Shown in pieces: positions 14,259 through 23,336 of a DNA stretch of 64,000 nt; within the stretch, counting starts at the first letter, position 1, and every line of letters begins with the position of its first letter. The DNA comes from Lujinxingia vulgaris. Its GTDB lineage: Bacteria > Myxococcota_A > Bradymonadia > Bradymonadales > Bradymonadaceae. The notes beneath the pieces are model-generated. The model saw only the letters and a list, made by a program, of their open reading frames with translations. It was not told the origin of the DNA and did not search any database. The position numbers and the translations under genes were made by a program. Location: NCBI RefSeq assembly GCF_007997015.1, contig NZ_VOSM01000014.1, positions 1-64,000 on the forward strand, given 5' to 3'.

Positions 14259-15743
14259 GTGCCAATGAACCGGATCGCTGAAATGACCCAGAAAATGACA
14301 CTTCGAGAAGCCGCCATTTATGTGCTGAATGAGCGGGGACCGCTGCACTATCAGGAACTCACCAGAGCCGTGCTTAAGGGCGGTCTTGCGGAGAGCTCGT
14401 CGGCCACGCCGGATGCGTCGTTGAATGCGATGATTGCCGTCGATCTCAAGCAAAAGGGGAAGCAGAGTCCCTTTATCCGCATCAAGCCGGGCGTCTTTGG
14501 GCTGCGAGGCAAACACCAGGGTGAGGTGGTCGCAGCGGTTGACGTGGACTCGGTCTCCCAGCCTGACGGTGAGGACATCGCGGACCAGCGGGTGCGAGTG
14601 CCCTTGTTTCCCGTGTACTCCGAGCTCCGTCATCTCCTTCGGGTATGGCCGGGGCGCTCGCGTAAGCAAATCACCGGCCTGCAATCCACCATCGGGGAGC
14701 TGCGAGGAACGCCGCAAAAAACGGTCGACTGGACCGAGCCCTCGAGCTGGATTCCAGAGCGGTTAAAAGGCGATGACCACGAACTTGCCGAGGCCATCTG
14801 GACGCAGTCCGACGGCAGGGTGAACCCACGTTATACCTACGGTCACTGGCTGCTCGCGCAGAAGTACGATTTTGTGGAAGACGGTCGTGATGGACGCCTG
14901 ATCTTGACCGCGAGCGGCCAGGATTTTCTCGACCACGTGGGCGGTGACACCGAGGTCGCCTTGGATGAGGCCGAGGGGTTGGTGAAACTTCTCTCGATCA
15001 TTGCCGATAATGGCCCTGCGCGAACCGGCGGCCTTCTCGAAGATTGGTCGGAGTACTTAAAGCGGCGCTCGCGCTTTGGGACGGACTCGACCTTTAAAGA
15101 CACACTACGCCGCCGTCTGAACAACCTGCGCGAGCGAGACCTCATCGAGCGGCGGAGCAACATGTACTCGGTGACGCAGGCGGGCCTCGAATACCTCCAG
15201 CGCATCGGCGATGAGGACTCGGTGGGAGGCGGCGAGCACCCCGAGATTTGGACGCTGATCCGCCAGCAAGAGAGCACCATCCGTGAGAGCCTGCGCGAGC
15301 TCTTGCTCGACATGGACCCCTTCACCTTTGAACACCTCATCAAGCGTCTGCTGGAAGAGATGGACTACCAGAACGTCGAGGTCACCTCTCCCTCCGGCGA
15401 TGGGGGCGTGGACGTGGTCGCCGACATCGAGCTCGGGATCACCTCGGTCCGTGAGGTCGTTCAGGTCAAGCGCCACAGGCGCGCCATCCAGCGCAAAGAC
15501 CTCGACGCCCTTCGCGGCTCTCTTTACCGATTCAACGCCGTGCGGGGCACCATCATCACCACGTCGCGCTTCTCCAAAGGAACCATCGATGCGGCCTTCG
15601 CAACTGGCACCGCCCCCATCACGCTCATCGACGGAGATAAGCTCATCGACCTGCTGATCGAGCATGGGATTGGCGTACGGAAGCGGACGGTGGAGTTGTT
15701 GGAGGTGGAGCCGGGGGATTTTAGCGATGAGGCGCGGGAGTGA
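14259..15743 (+). CDS. HARE-HTH / Mrr-type restriction endonuclease
   Basis: This encodes 494 residues. Residues about 12-85 are a HARE-HTH domain (TLREAAIYVLNERGPLHY; PGVFGLRG). HARE-HTH is proposed to read DNA carrying modified bases. The middle contains a winged-helix segment with LRERDLIERRSNMYSVTQAG. The last 150 residues are an Mrr catalytic domain with FEHLIKRLLEEM, the metal-site motif GDGGVDVV and VQVKRH, i.e. the D...QxK form of PD-(D/E)XK. It is therefore a likely type IV enzyme that cuts modified DNA. The start is uncertain: GTG 14259, ATG 14265 or ATG 14283, none with a good Shine-Dalgarno site. It sits between two DUF262 genes, which suggests a joint complex. Confidence 0.88.
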   Translation: MPMNRIAEMTQKMTLREAAIYVLNERGPLHYQELTRAVLKGGLAESSSATPDASLNAMIAVDLKQKGKQSPFIRIKPGVFGLRGKHQGEVVAAVDVDSVSQPDGEDIADQRVRVPLFPVYSELRHLLRVWPGRSRKQITGLQSTIGELRGTPQKTVDWTEPSSWIPERLKGDDHELAEAIWTQSDGRVNPRYTYGHWLLAQKYDFVEDGRDGRLILTASGQDFLDHVGGDTEVALDEAEGLVKLLSIIADNGPARTGGLLEDWSEYLKRRSRFGTDSTFKDTLRRRLNNLRERDLIERRSNMYSVTQAGLEYLQRIGDEDSVGGGEHPEIWTLIRQQESTIRESLRELLLDMDPFTFEHLIKRLLEEMDYQNVEVTSPSGDGGVDVVADIELGITSVREVVQVKRHRRAIQRKDLDALRGSLYRFNAVRGTIITTSRFSKGTIDAAFATGTAPITLIDGDKLIDLLIEHGIGVRKRTVELLEVEPGDFSDEARE

Positions 15744-15800
15744 GGTGGGGGTGGTGGGGTGCTGGGAGACGAACGATGATGGTTGACCGGAGGATCGTTG

Positions 15801-18152
15801 ATGAAACGCATTGAAGGCCGCGCCCGCACCGTCCGCGAGCTGCTCGACGGGGCGCGCTACACGATTGACTTCTACCAGCGCGAGTACGCCTGGCAGGAGC
15901 GCCAGGTGCGCGAGCTCATCGACGACCTCACCGGCAAGTTTCTCGACTTCTATCAGCCGGAGCATCCGCGCACCGCCGTCGAGACCTACGGGCATTACTT
16001 CCTGGGCTCGATCGTCATCAGCCATAAGCGCGGGCAGCGCTTTATTGTGGATGGGCAGCAGCGCCTGACCACCCTCTCGTTGCTGCTGATCTTTTTGAAT
16101 CATCAGCAGCGCGGCATCGAGGGCGCCGTCGACGTGACAAACCTCATCTACTCCGAGCGTTACGGGCGAAAGAACTTCAACCTCGCCGTACCCGAGCGCG
16201 AGGGCGTGATGCAGACCCTGCTCGATGGCGAGGTGCCCAACCTGCATGGTGCCGGCGAGTCGGTGGTGACGATCGCGCGGCGCTACGAAAATATTGGGGA
16301 TCATTTCCCCGAAGAAATCTCCGCCGAGGTGCTCCCCTACTTTGTGGACTGGCTTCTTGAGAACGTGCACCTCGTGGAGATCGAGGCCTATTCGGACGAA
16401 GACGCCTACACCATCTTCGAGACGATGAACGACCGCGGCCTCTCGCTGAGTCTGGCGGAGATGCTCAAGGGCTACGTGCTCGCCAATATCACCGATGAGG
16501 AGGACCAGCGGGCGGTCAACACCACCTGGAAGGTCCATATGCAGGCCTTTAAAGAGTTCGGTGATGACGAAGACATCGACTTTTTTAAAAACTGGCTGCG
16601 CGCCCGCTACGCCGAGACGATTCGCCCGGGCAAAAAGGGCGCCGAGAACAAAGACTACGAGCGCATCGGCTCCGAATTTCATCGTTGGGTGCGCGACCAG
16701 CGGGAGCGCATTGGCCTGAAAAGCTCCGAGAGTTATGTGCGCTTTGTGCAGCGCGACCTGAACTTCTACGGCAAATACGCGCTCGCCATCCGCCGCGCCT
16801 CGACGCAGATCACCGAGGGCTGGGAGTCCATCTTCTACAACGAGGACCGGGGTTTCACACTCCAACACCAGGCCCTACTCGCCGCACTCCACCCGAGCGA
16901 CTCCGACGAGGTGGTACGCCAGAAGGTCCGCCTGGTCGCGGACTTCCTCGACATCTGGCTTGCGCGCCGCGTCTGGAACTTTCGGACGATCGCCTACTCC
17001 TCGGTCAAGTACACGCTCTTCATGCTCACCCGCGAGCTGCGCCACCGAAACGTCCAGGAACTCTCCGACTTCTTACGCGAGCAGCTTGACGCCCAGCCCG
17101 AGACCTTCGTCACCCAGCCGCGCCTGCGCCTGCATAATCAAAATTACCGCCAGATCCGCCATATCCTCGCGCGCCTCACCCACTGGGTCGACGCCCAATG
17201 CGGCCTGACCTCCCACTTCGAAGACCTCGTCTCCCAGGGCCGCGCGCGCCCCTTCGAGATCGAACATATCTGGGCCGACGACTACGACCGCTTCGCCGAC
17301 GACTTTGCCCACCCCTCCGAATTCGAGACCGAGCGCAACCGCCTGGGCGGCCTGCTCCTCCTGCAACGCGGCCTCAACCAGAGCCTCGGCGACGCCACGT
17401 TTGAGGCCAAACGCGACGCCTACGTCACCCAGGGCGAGTCGATGCTGGCGAGGAGCCTGCACCCGGCGGCGTATGCGAAAAGCCCGGGTTTCCGCGCGCT
17501 GCGCGAGCGCACCGGACTGGCGTTCAAGCCCTACGAGAGCTTCGGCCCCGAGGCCCAGGCCGAGCGGCAGGAGTTGTATATAAGGATTGCGGAGTGGGTG
17601 TGGAATCCGAGTCGGTTGGAGGTGGATGGGGGTGGGGAGAGGGCTCCGGTGCATGGGGAGATTGTCGATCTGGAGGCCAAAGGACGGGCACCGGACGCGG
17701 GCAGCCGTCCGGATAGCCCCAACGTGCGCTATAAGTTCTGGGAGGTGCTTCTGCCGGTCGCGAAGGCGCGGCACGACCTGCACCAAAACATCTCCCCCGG
17801 CCAGAATCACTGGCTCGGCGCGCGCCGCCACGGCCAGTGGTGGAACTACGTGGTGCTCACCGACGAAACCCGCGCGGAGCTCTACATCGATAGCCTGGAC
17901 GCCGCCGACAACAAGGCGGTTTTCGACGCACTCTATGCCGAGCGTGACGCGATCGAAGCGGCGTTTGGCGACAGCCTGTTATGGCAGCGTCTCGACGACA
18001 AACGCGCGTCGCGCATCAGCTATACCGTCCCTGGCGGATGGGCGGACGAAGCTCGGTGGGGCGAGGTGGCTGGGAGGGCGGTTGGGGCGATGGAGCGGTT
18101 GTATGGGGTGTTGGGGGAGAGGGTTGGGGAGTTGGAGGGGGTAGTAGGTTGA
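15801..18152 (+). CDS. DUF262-DUF1524-DUF4268 protein, GmrSD-type
   Basis: This encodes 783 residues. The order is DUF262 (IDFYQREYAWQERQVRELID; VDGQQRLTTLSLL near 84-96; FETMNDRGLSLSLAEMLKGY), then a DUF1524 nuclease part (FEIEHIWADDYDRF, NRLGGLLLLQRGLNQSLGD), then a C-terminal DUF4268 domain beginning near VRYKFWEVLL. DUF4268 domains occur at the end of several restriction-related proteins and may bind nucleic acid. The start ATG has GGAGG seven bases upstream. The gene closes the cassette begun at 12,474. Two DUF262 proteins around one Mrr nuclease is unusual; single-gene GmrSD is the common form. A hairpin follows in the gap to the convergent Res gene. Confidence 0.88.
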   Translation: MKRIEGRARTVRELLDGARYTIDFYQREYAWQERQVRELIDDLTGKFLDFYQPEHPRTAVETYGHYFLGSIVISHKRGQRFIVDGQQRLTTLSLLLIFLNHQQRGIEGAVDVTNLIYSERYGRKNFNLAVPEREGVMQTLLDGEVPNLHGAGESVVTIARRYENIGDHFPEEISAEVLPYFVDWLLENVHLVEIEAYSDEDAYTIFETMNDRGLSLSLAEMLKGYVLANITDEEDQRAVNTTWKVHMQAFKEFGDDEDIDFFKNWLRARYAETIRPGKKGAENKDYERIGSEFHRWVRDQRERIGLKSSESYVRFVQRDLNFYGKYALAIRRASTQITEGWESIFYNEDRGFTLQHQALLAALHPSDSDEVVRQKVRLVADFLDIWLARRVWNFRTIAYSSVKYTLFMLTRELRHRNVQELSDFLREQLDAQPETFVTQPRLRLHNQNYRQIRHILARLTHWVDAQCGLTSHFEDLVSQGRARPFEIEHIWADDYDRFADDFAHPSEFETERNRLGGLLLLQRGLNQSLGDATFEAKRDAYVTQGESMLARSLHPAAYAKSPGFRALRERTGLAFKPYESFGPEAQAERQELYIRIAEWVWNPSRLEVDGGGERAPVHGEIVDLEAKGRAPDAGSRPDSPNVRYKFWEVLLPVAKARHDLHQNISPGQNHWLGARRHGQWWNYVVLTDETRAELYIDSLDAADNKAVFDALYAERDAIEAAFGDSLLWQRLDDKRASRISYTVPGGWADEARWGEVAGRAVGAMERLYGVLGERVGELEGVVG

Positions 18153-18241
18153 AACTATGTTAATGTTGAATATAGATGGTTTGTTTGAATTTGATTCAAT
18201 CAAAATATTCGGTCGGTGGATGTTTTTAATGATCAAAACAT

Positions 18242-18270
18242 CCCCCCTCCCTTTTGTCTCGAGAGGGGGG
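18242..18270. terminator. GC hairpin between convergent operons
   Basis: Eight-base stem CCCCCCTC (18242-18249) with GAGGGGGG (18263-18270) and a 13-base loop. It lies in the 125-bp AT-rich gap between the DUF262 cassette and the Res gene, where a shared terminator is expected. The T-run on either side is short. Confidence 0.55.
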
Positions 18271-18277
18271 GGCGATT

Positions 18278-21200
18278 TTAATGTAATACCTCAACAAACT
18301 CGGCGATAATGCGCAGCTCACCTTCTATTCCGTCCTCCAGCACAATCGGCTTTTGGGAGGTGTCAGTAGACAGCGGCCGCAAATAAACCCGAATCACGTC
18401 TCCTTCTAAAATCTCTCGTTCATAAGATTTTACGGTGTACTGCCCCAGGTTATCATCGTGAAACTTGTTGTGTTGGGCGAGCACAATTTCACCCCGGCCC
18501 TGGGCTCCGTGTTCGAGATTGAATACGCACCAGGCGCCGTTGGGGATGCGTTTATTCATTGATTCACCCACCACCTGAGCGACGAAGAGGCCTCGTCGAG
18601 GCCTGGAGTTTCCACGATAAGCGACCCAGTCGTAGTTTTCGGGGTGCGCTATCTCTCCCTGCTGAGGCACGGCATTTACGCTTTGCTCTTCGCTAAATCG
18701 GCCGGCGGCGATTTTAAGATCAGTATATAAAGGCACGCAATTCTCGAAGGGCTTTATTTCCGTGCTCTCTAACTTCTTGAAAGGCAGCACCCTGAGACCG
18801 CCGTCACTTGCCACAATCTCCGCCGGAGCGGTGGCTCTATGTTCGTATTGCTTCGCCAACCATGCCAGCGACACGTTATCAACGATCTTATCATGAGGGA
18901 TGAGAAGATAGCGCCAGGGCTTTGTGCTCGACCCCGCCTGCGTCGCTGAGCGGCACCACACCGCCGCGGCTTCCGCCTTCGCCAGCACGTCAGAATTTTG
19001 CATCTCGCCACTTTGCTTCACCTCGGCAATATAAAAGGCATCGTCTGCTTCGACAACGAAGTCGGGTTCGTAGATCGAACCACCCTTAAGAACGATCTGG
19101 AAGTTCGCACGCGTTGGCTTAATCCATTTTTGTACCGCGGTGTCCGTCTCTAATAATACGGCAAATCTACGCTCGGAATCGGAATGAAATTTTTGAAGTG
19201 GATACAGGCATTTTGAGAACCCGCCAAAGGCCATTTGCGTGATGCGCCGTTTATCCTCGACAGGCACCCTGAAATTGCGAGGAGATTCGCTGGGCTTTAG
19301 CGTAAGTATTGAAGATTGGAGAGGGCGATGTCCCGACAGTATTTTTACCTCATAACCGGTCGCTAATTCCCTTTGATGAGCCAGCATTTGGCCGTGGACG
19401 AGATCGCCAATTCGTTTCTGGTAGAAAACCAAAACATTCTTCACGGCCCCACCATCAGGAAGATAACCCTGGAGGAAGGAAACCATCTGGCTTGAAAGTT
19501 TGTAGAGCAAGTCGGAATTGGCATCGTAATCTACGTCCGCAAATTCGATGAGGGCACGCACGACATGGTCTTCCAAACGACGTTCATAACTGATGCCTCC
19601 ACCATCGGATGATAATTCCTGCTGCTCGTGGCTTACCAGATGTTGAATGTAAATATCTTCTTCGACCGGTTGGAGAGCGGGAAGATTAGAGGTGTCAAGA
19701 TCGAAGTCATCATAAATGATCGTGACTTCGCCGGTTGGAACCACCGTTACCTCAGGAATATCAATAGAAAGTTTGACATAAATTTCGGTAGCCTGTCTGA
19801 CAAGTATCTCGAGCTCCGCATCGGTATAAGTTAATACCTGTTGGTCGGGGAGCTGCGCTTTTACTTCCTCCATTAGTCTTGTTTGCTGTTCAGGTTGTAA
19901 AAGGGTTTTCGCGGAAGGCAGCGTTGCCTTCTTTGTGATAGCCGTCAGTGTTGCCTGCGCCACCTTCTTTTCAGTTGGTGTGTTGAAGGCTGATGTTGTG
20001 TCAGACCGCAGGACGGGCGCGGTGCCCTGGTCAGGGTTTCCTGCAGGAGCCGGCCCCAGACCTGGGATCGAAGGCTGATCATCTCCGCCAAGAGTTTGAT
20101 CAATTAAGGGCGGCACTTCGACTGGTTTTGGGGCATTTTCAGCTTCTTCGGGATCGATAAAGATTGTATCGATGCGGCGGATAATGGACTCGCCGCGATT
20201 GGCCTCGTCAACGATCTCCTGAAACTTGTCGTGAGCAACGATGGTAAGACGATCCGCGGGATGCGTGGGCGGTTGACCATATCTCCGGACCCGCGTGCCG
20301 TAGGGTAGGCGCAGACCCCGACCGATGGATTGTTCGATGAGGGTTCGGGCATTCGCAGCCCTCAACGGGACGATCGTGTACAGGTTTGTGACGTCCCATC
20401 CTTCCTTGAGCATGTTGACGTGGATGACAATCTCTGTGGGCTCCGAGGGGTCTTCAACGGCCAACAAGCGCTCTACGGTTTCTTCTTTCTCATCGCCTTT
20501 AAGCGCCGAGTGAACCTCGATCACCCGGTTGGCATAACGCCCCTCGAAGAACGTGTCGGACTTGAATAACTCCATCAGGTCGGACGCATGGGTCGTGTCG
20601 CGGGCAATAACCAACATGAATGGTTTGACGTAAGGCTTTCCAGTGTTCGCCGCGTAGGTTTGAAGATCGGCTTTAACTTGCTCGTGCAGGCGTACACCAT
20701 CCTCCAATTTAATGCGCTCCATTTGTTCTTTGCTGAGGTCGCTGGCGTCAAAATCCTTGCGAGTAGCAACGGCTGGTTCTTTCACGAACCCGTCGACGAT
20801 GGCCTGCGCTAGCGAGTAAGAGTAAATAGCGTTTCCAAAAGGCACAGGACCTTTTGCAGACTCAACGAAGGGTGTAGCCGTCAATTCCAGGCCCAGTATG
20901 GGTTTTAATTCATTGATGGCCTTCATTCCCGCATCTGCACGGTAGCGGTGCGCTTCGTCCATAAGCACGACAAGGTCCTCGAGACCCGCCAGATAATCGA
21001 AGTAGCTCTCGCCAATATACTCGGAGAGTCGGCGCATCCTGGGGGCACCTTTCCGGCTCCGGTTGTCCTTGTTGAACTTGCTGATGTTGAAGACGTTGAT
21101 ATGAACGGCGTCTTCACCACCAGGTCGGAAAAGGCTCTTTTGAAGTCGAGCCTCATCTCGAACGCCCACGCCACTCTCGTAATTATCACCTGTAATGATT

Positions 21201-21595
21201 ACTGGTGGTGCAGTGACGAACTCCGAAATCCCCTGAAAGACGTATTTCGACGTGCCAGGTGTAAAGTCGGCGATAAGTTTATTGTAGATGGTAAGGTTTG
21301 GTGCGAGGACGAAGAAATGACGGCTGCGCTGCGTCAGGTAGAGATACGCAATGAACGCTCCCATCAAGCGTGTCTTGCCAACGCCTGTAGCCAGGGCGAA
21401 ACAGAGGGAAGGGAATTCCCGCTCAAAGTCAGTGACTGAGGGGTATTCAGACTGAATAACTTCGAGAGCGGCGACTAAATCCGTGGTCTTTCTTGGATCG
21501 GCGATTTCACAAATACGGTGCAGGATCTCCAACGACCTTCGCTGGGGTGGGCGAAGGCTCAGGCGGCCCGAAATGGTATTTACAATACGGCTCAT
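18278..21595 (-). CDS. res: Type III restriction Res subunit with LexA/S24-like C-terminal domain
   Basis: This encodes 1,105 residues. An SF2 helicase core has Walker A ATGVGKT (69-75), DEAH in VVLMDEAHRYR, LTATPF, and motif VI in IEQSIGRGLRLPYG. A PD-(D/E)XK nuclease follows, with EPDFVVE and YIAEVKQ. The surprise is the last 150 residues. They read as an S24 peptidase domain: an Ala-Gly at 964-965 in LKIAAGRF, VVGESM with Ser1012, and YTVKSYE with Lys1056, in the order and context of the LexA Ser/Lys dyad. S24 domains normally self-cleave when RecA filaments form. Mod overlaps the start by four bases (ATGA). With Mod it should restrict unmodified DNA. DNA-damage control is inference. Confidence 0.88.
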   Translation of the reverse strand: MSRIVNTISGRLSLRPPQRRSLEILHRICEIADPRKTTDLVAALEVIQSEYPSVTDFEREFPSLCFALATGVGKTRLMGAFIAYLYLTQRSRHFFVLAPNLTIYNKLIADFTPGTSKYVFQGISEFVTAPPVIITGDNYESGVGVRDEARLQKSLFRPGGEDAVHINVFNISKFNKDNRSRKGAPRMRRLSEYIGESYFDYLAGLEDLVVLMDEAHRYRADAGMKAINELKPILGLELTATPFVESAKGPVPFGNAIYSYSLAQAIVDGFVKEPAVATRKDFDASDLSKEQMERIKLEDGVRLHEQVKADLQTYAANTGKPYVKPFMLVIARDTTHASDLMELFKSDTFFEGRYANRVIEVHSALKGDEKEETVERLLAVEDPSEPTEIVIHVNMLKEGWDVTNLYTIVPLRAANARTLIEQSIGRGLRLPYGTRVRRYGQPPTHPADRLTIVAHDKFQEIVDEANRGESIIRRIDTIFIDPEEAENAPKPVEVPPLIDQTLGGDDQPSIPGLGPAPAGNPDQGTAPVLRSDTTSAFNTPTEKKVAQATLTAITKKATLPSAKTLLQPEQQTRLMEEVKAQLPDQQVLTYTDAELEILVRQATEIYVKLSIDIPEVTVVPTGEVTIIYDDFDLDTSNLPALQPVEEDIYIQHLVSHEQQELSSDGGGISYERRLEDHVVRALIEFADVDYDANSDLLYKLSSQMVSFLQGYLPDGGAVKNVLVFYQKRIGDLVHGQMLAHQRELATGYEVKILSGHRPLQSSILTLKPSESPRNFRVPVEDKRRITQMAFGGFSKCLYPLQKFHSDSERRFAVLLETDTAVQKWIKPTRANFQIVLKGGSIYEPDFVVEADDAFYIAEVKQSGEMQNSDVLAKAEAAAVWCRSATQAGSSTKPWRYLLIPHDKIVDNVSLAWLAKQYEHRATAPAEIVASDGGLRVLPFKKLESTEIKPFENCVPLYTDLKIAAGRFSEEQSVNAVPQQGEIAHPENYDWVAYRGNSRPRRGLFVAQVVGESMNKRIPNGAWCVFNLEHGAQGRGEIVLAQHNKFHDDNLGQYTVKSYEREILEGDVIRVYLRPLSTDTSQKPIVLEDGIEGELRIIAEFVEVLH

Positions 21596-23328
21596 TTATC
21601 ATCTCCTTCAATAATAGTCGCGAAAAGCGGCAATTCTTGCATTTTGTGTTTACGACCTTCATTATTCTGCTTCCGTTTCGGTGAATCATTTAATAACTCG
21701 TCCGACTCGGGTTCAAACTCTTCAGGTTCTTCACCCATGACGGTCTGCACGTTGAGTGAGTAGTCGTCCTTACCCCATTCACACCGTGAGAGGACCGATG
21801 CCGGGATCTTTTTAACAGTAAGGTTTGGGAACTGTTCAAGCCGGGCACGGAAGGCGGAACAGCAAATCAACAATGTGCGATCATCGCCGACCTCAGCGTT
21901 GATGACCTGCAATTGCTCGTGGGTCAGAGTCTGGGTGGTAACGTAGATGTAGTCGGTTTCCGTGGATTGGCCGTGCATCCAGAAGATGGTGGAACTTGGG
22001 TCGTATTGAAAACCTTCGAGTTTGCACATGGCTTCTGCCAACATCTCTTTATTATATGCTCGATTGATGACCCAGTTGCCCCACTTATCTTCTTCAAGTA
22101 GCGATGGAGCTAGTCGGTAGAAACGGAAGCCGCCGCCGCCCGACCAGTCGGTGACCTCTGTCACTCCCCCAGAATCCTGATTCTTTATTATGGCGGTCAT
22201 TCTTGGCTGACAATGGGTCATCGCGTGTCGTCCCAGCTCTATTCCAATCCAACGTCGACGCATCTTGTGTGCCACTGCTGCTGTTGTACCTGATCCAAGG
22301 AAAGAATCGAGTACGAGATCGCCTTCATCCGTTGCAAGCGTAATAACGCGATGCAGAAGGCGCTCAGGTTTTGGTGTTGCGAATAAAGCTCCTGCCAATA
22401 GGCCAGATAAGGCCTTCTGCTCTCGCTTTGCGTCTTGAGTGTGTCCAACTTCTGAGTATGGCCAGATCGTCGTAGATACACGTCCCTTTTGGCGCAGATC
22501 GGCTAAAAACTTTTTAAGTCGAGGAGTACTATTAGTTCCATTTTTTCCCCAATAAATGCGATTCTCTGAAACATGTTCTTGATGTGTTTCGTGAGAGAAG
22601 GCCCAGACTCTTGTTTTTTTTGGCCATATCTCTTCTTTGGTGTGTGGATTAATAATAGGGTAATAAAGATTTGGCCGTTCTTTCGCTGATTTTGCGCAAG
22701 TGTAGTTATCAGACATCCAACGTCCTCGAGGATCGTTGTCTGGATTCTTATAGTGTTTGTTTTGTTCTTCAGTACGTGGCAATCGATTTGGCCTCCAGGA
22801 TTGCTTGTCTTTTGCATAGACTAATATATGGTCATGATTGTCTGAGAACCAAAGTGCATCATTCGCCGGTGCGTACTTCTTTTCCCACACAAGATTTGCT
22901 ACGAAGTTGTCTCGCCCAAATACCTCATCGCATACAATCTTTAAATAGTGCACCTCGTGGTCATCAATGGTGATCCAAATGCTCCCGTCACTAGACAATA
23001 AAGAACGAAGAAGGTCTAAACGATGGCGCATTAATGAAAGCCAGATAGAGTGCTCCAAACCATCGTCATACTGCTCGAATGCAGAACCAGTATTATAAGG
23101 TGGGTCAATAAAGATACACTTCACTTTGCCCGAAAAGTCTTGCTCCAATGCCTTCAGCGCAAGTAGGTTATCACCGTGAATTAATATATTATCGAAAATG
23201 TCATTCTCGCTAACCCGGTTTTCAGCGGCGTAGCTTAGCTCAGGGTCTTCAAGTAGGATCCTCGGTTCCAGGCGAGGTCGTTTATCTTTACCGATCCATG
23301 TCAGCTCTAGCTTGATTTTCTTCGACAT
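21592..23328 (-). CDS. mod: Type III-like DNA methyltransferase, Mod subunit
   Basis: This encodes 578 residues and is a beta-class N-methyltransferase. The catalytic motif DPPYNTGS lies at 75-82, and the AdoMet-binding motif DSFLGSGTT with WIGIEL lies further on, which is the order expected for Mod proteins. A variable central target-recognition region and a C-terminal extension of about 170 residues follow. Adenine N6 methylation is the usual outcome in this class. The ATG of MSKK was chosen because AGGAG is five bases upstream; the neighbouring ATG at 23331 is too close. It overlaps the Res start by four bases and begins nine bases after the helicase stop, so all three are one transcription unit. 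Confidence 0.92.
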   Translation of the reverse strand: MSKKIKLELTWIGKDKRPRLEPRILLEDPELSYAAENRVSENDIFDNILIHGDNLLALKALEQDFSGKVKCIFIDPPYNTGSAFEQYDDGLEHSIWLSLMRHRLDLLRSLLSSDGSIWITIDDHEVHYLKIVCDEVFGRDNFVANLVWEKKYAPANDALWFSDNHDHILVYAKDKQSWRPNRLPRTEEQNKHYKNPDNDPRGRWMSDNYTCAKSAKERPNLYYPIINPHTKEEIWPKKTRVWAFSHETHQEHVSENRIYWGKNGTNSTPRLKKFLADLRQKGRVSTTIWPYSEVGHTQDAKREQKALSGLLAGALFATPKPERLLHRVITLATDEGDLVLDSFLGSGTTAAVAHKMRRRWIGIELGRHAMTHCQPRMTAIIKNQDSGGVTEVTDWSGGGGFRFYRLAPSLLEEDKWGNWVINRAYNKEMLAEAMCKLEGFQYDPSSTIFWMHGQSTETDYIYVTTQTLTHEQLQVINAEVGDDRTLLICCSAFRARLEQFPNLTVKKIPASVLSRCEWGKDDYSLNVQTVMGEEPEEFEPESDELLNDSPKRKQNNEGRKHKMQELPLFATIIEGDDK

Positions 23329-23336
23329 CATTACTC

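Noticed and set aside
15105-16868. 587-codon minus-strand ORF
   Set aside because: It is antisense to the HARE/Mrr and DUF262 genes, which have clear motifs and ribosome sites.
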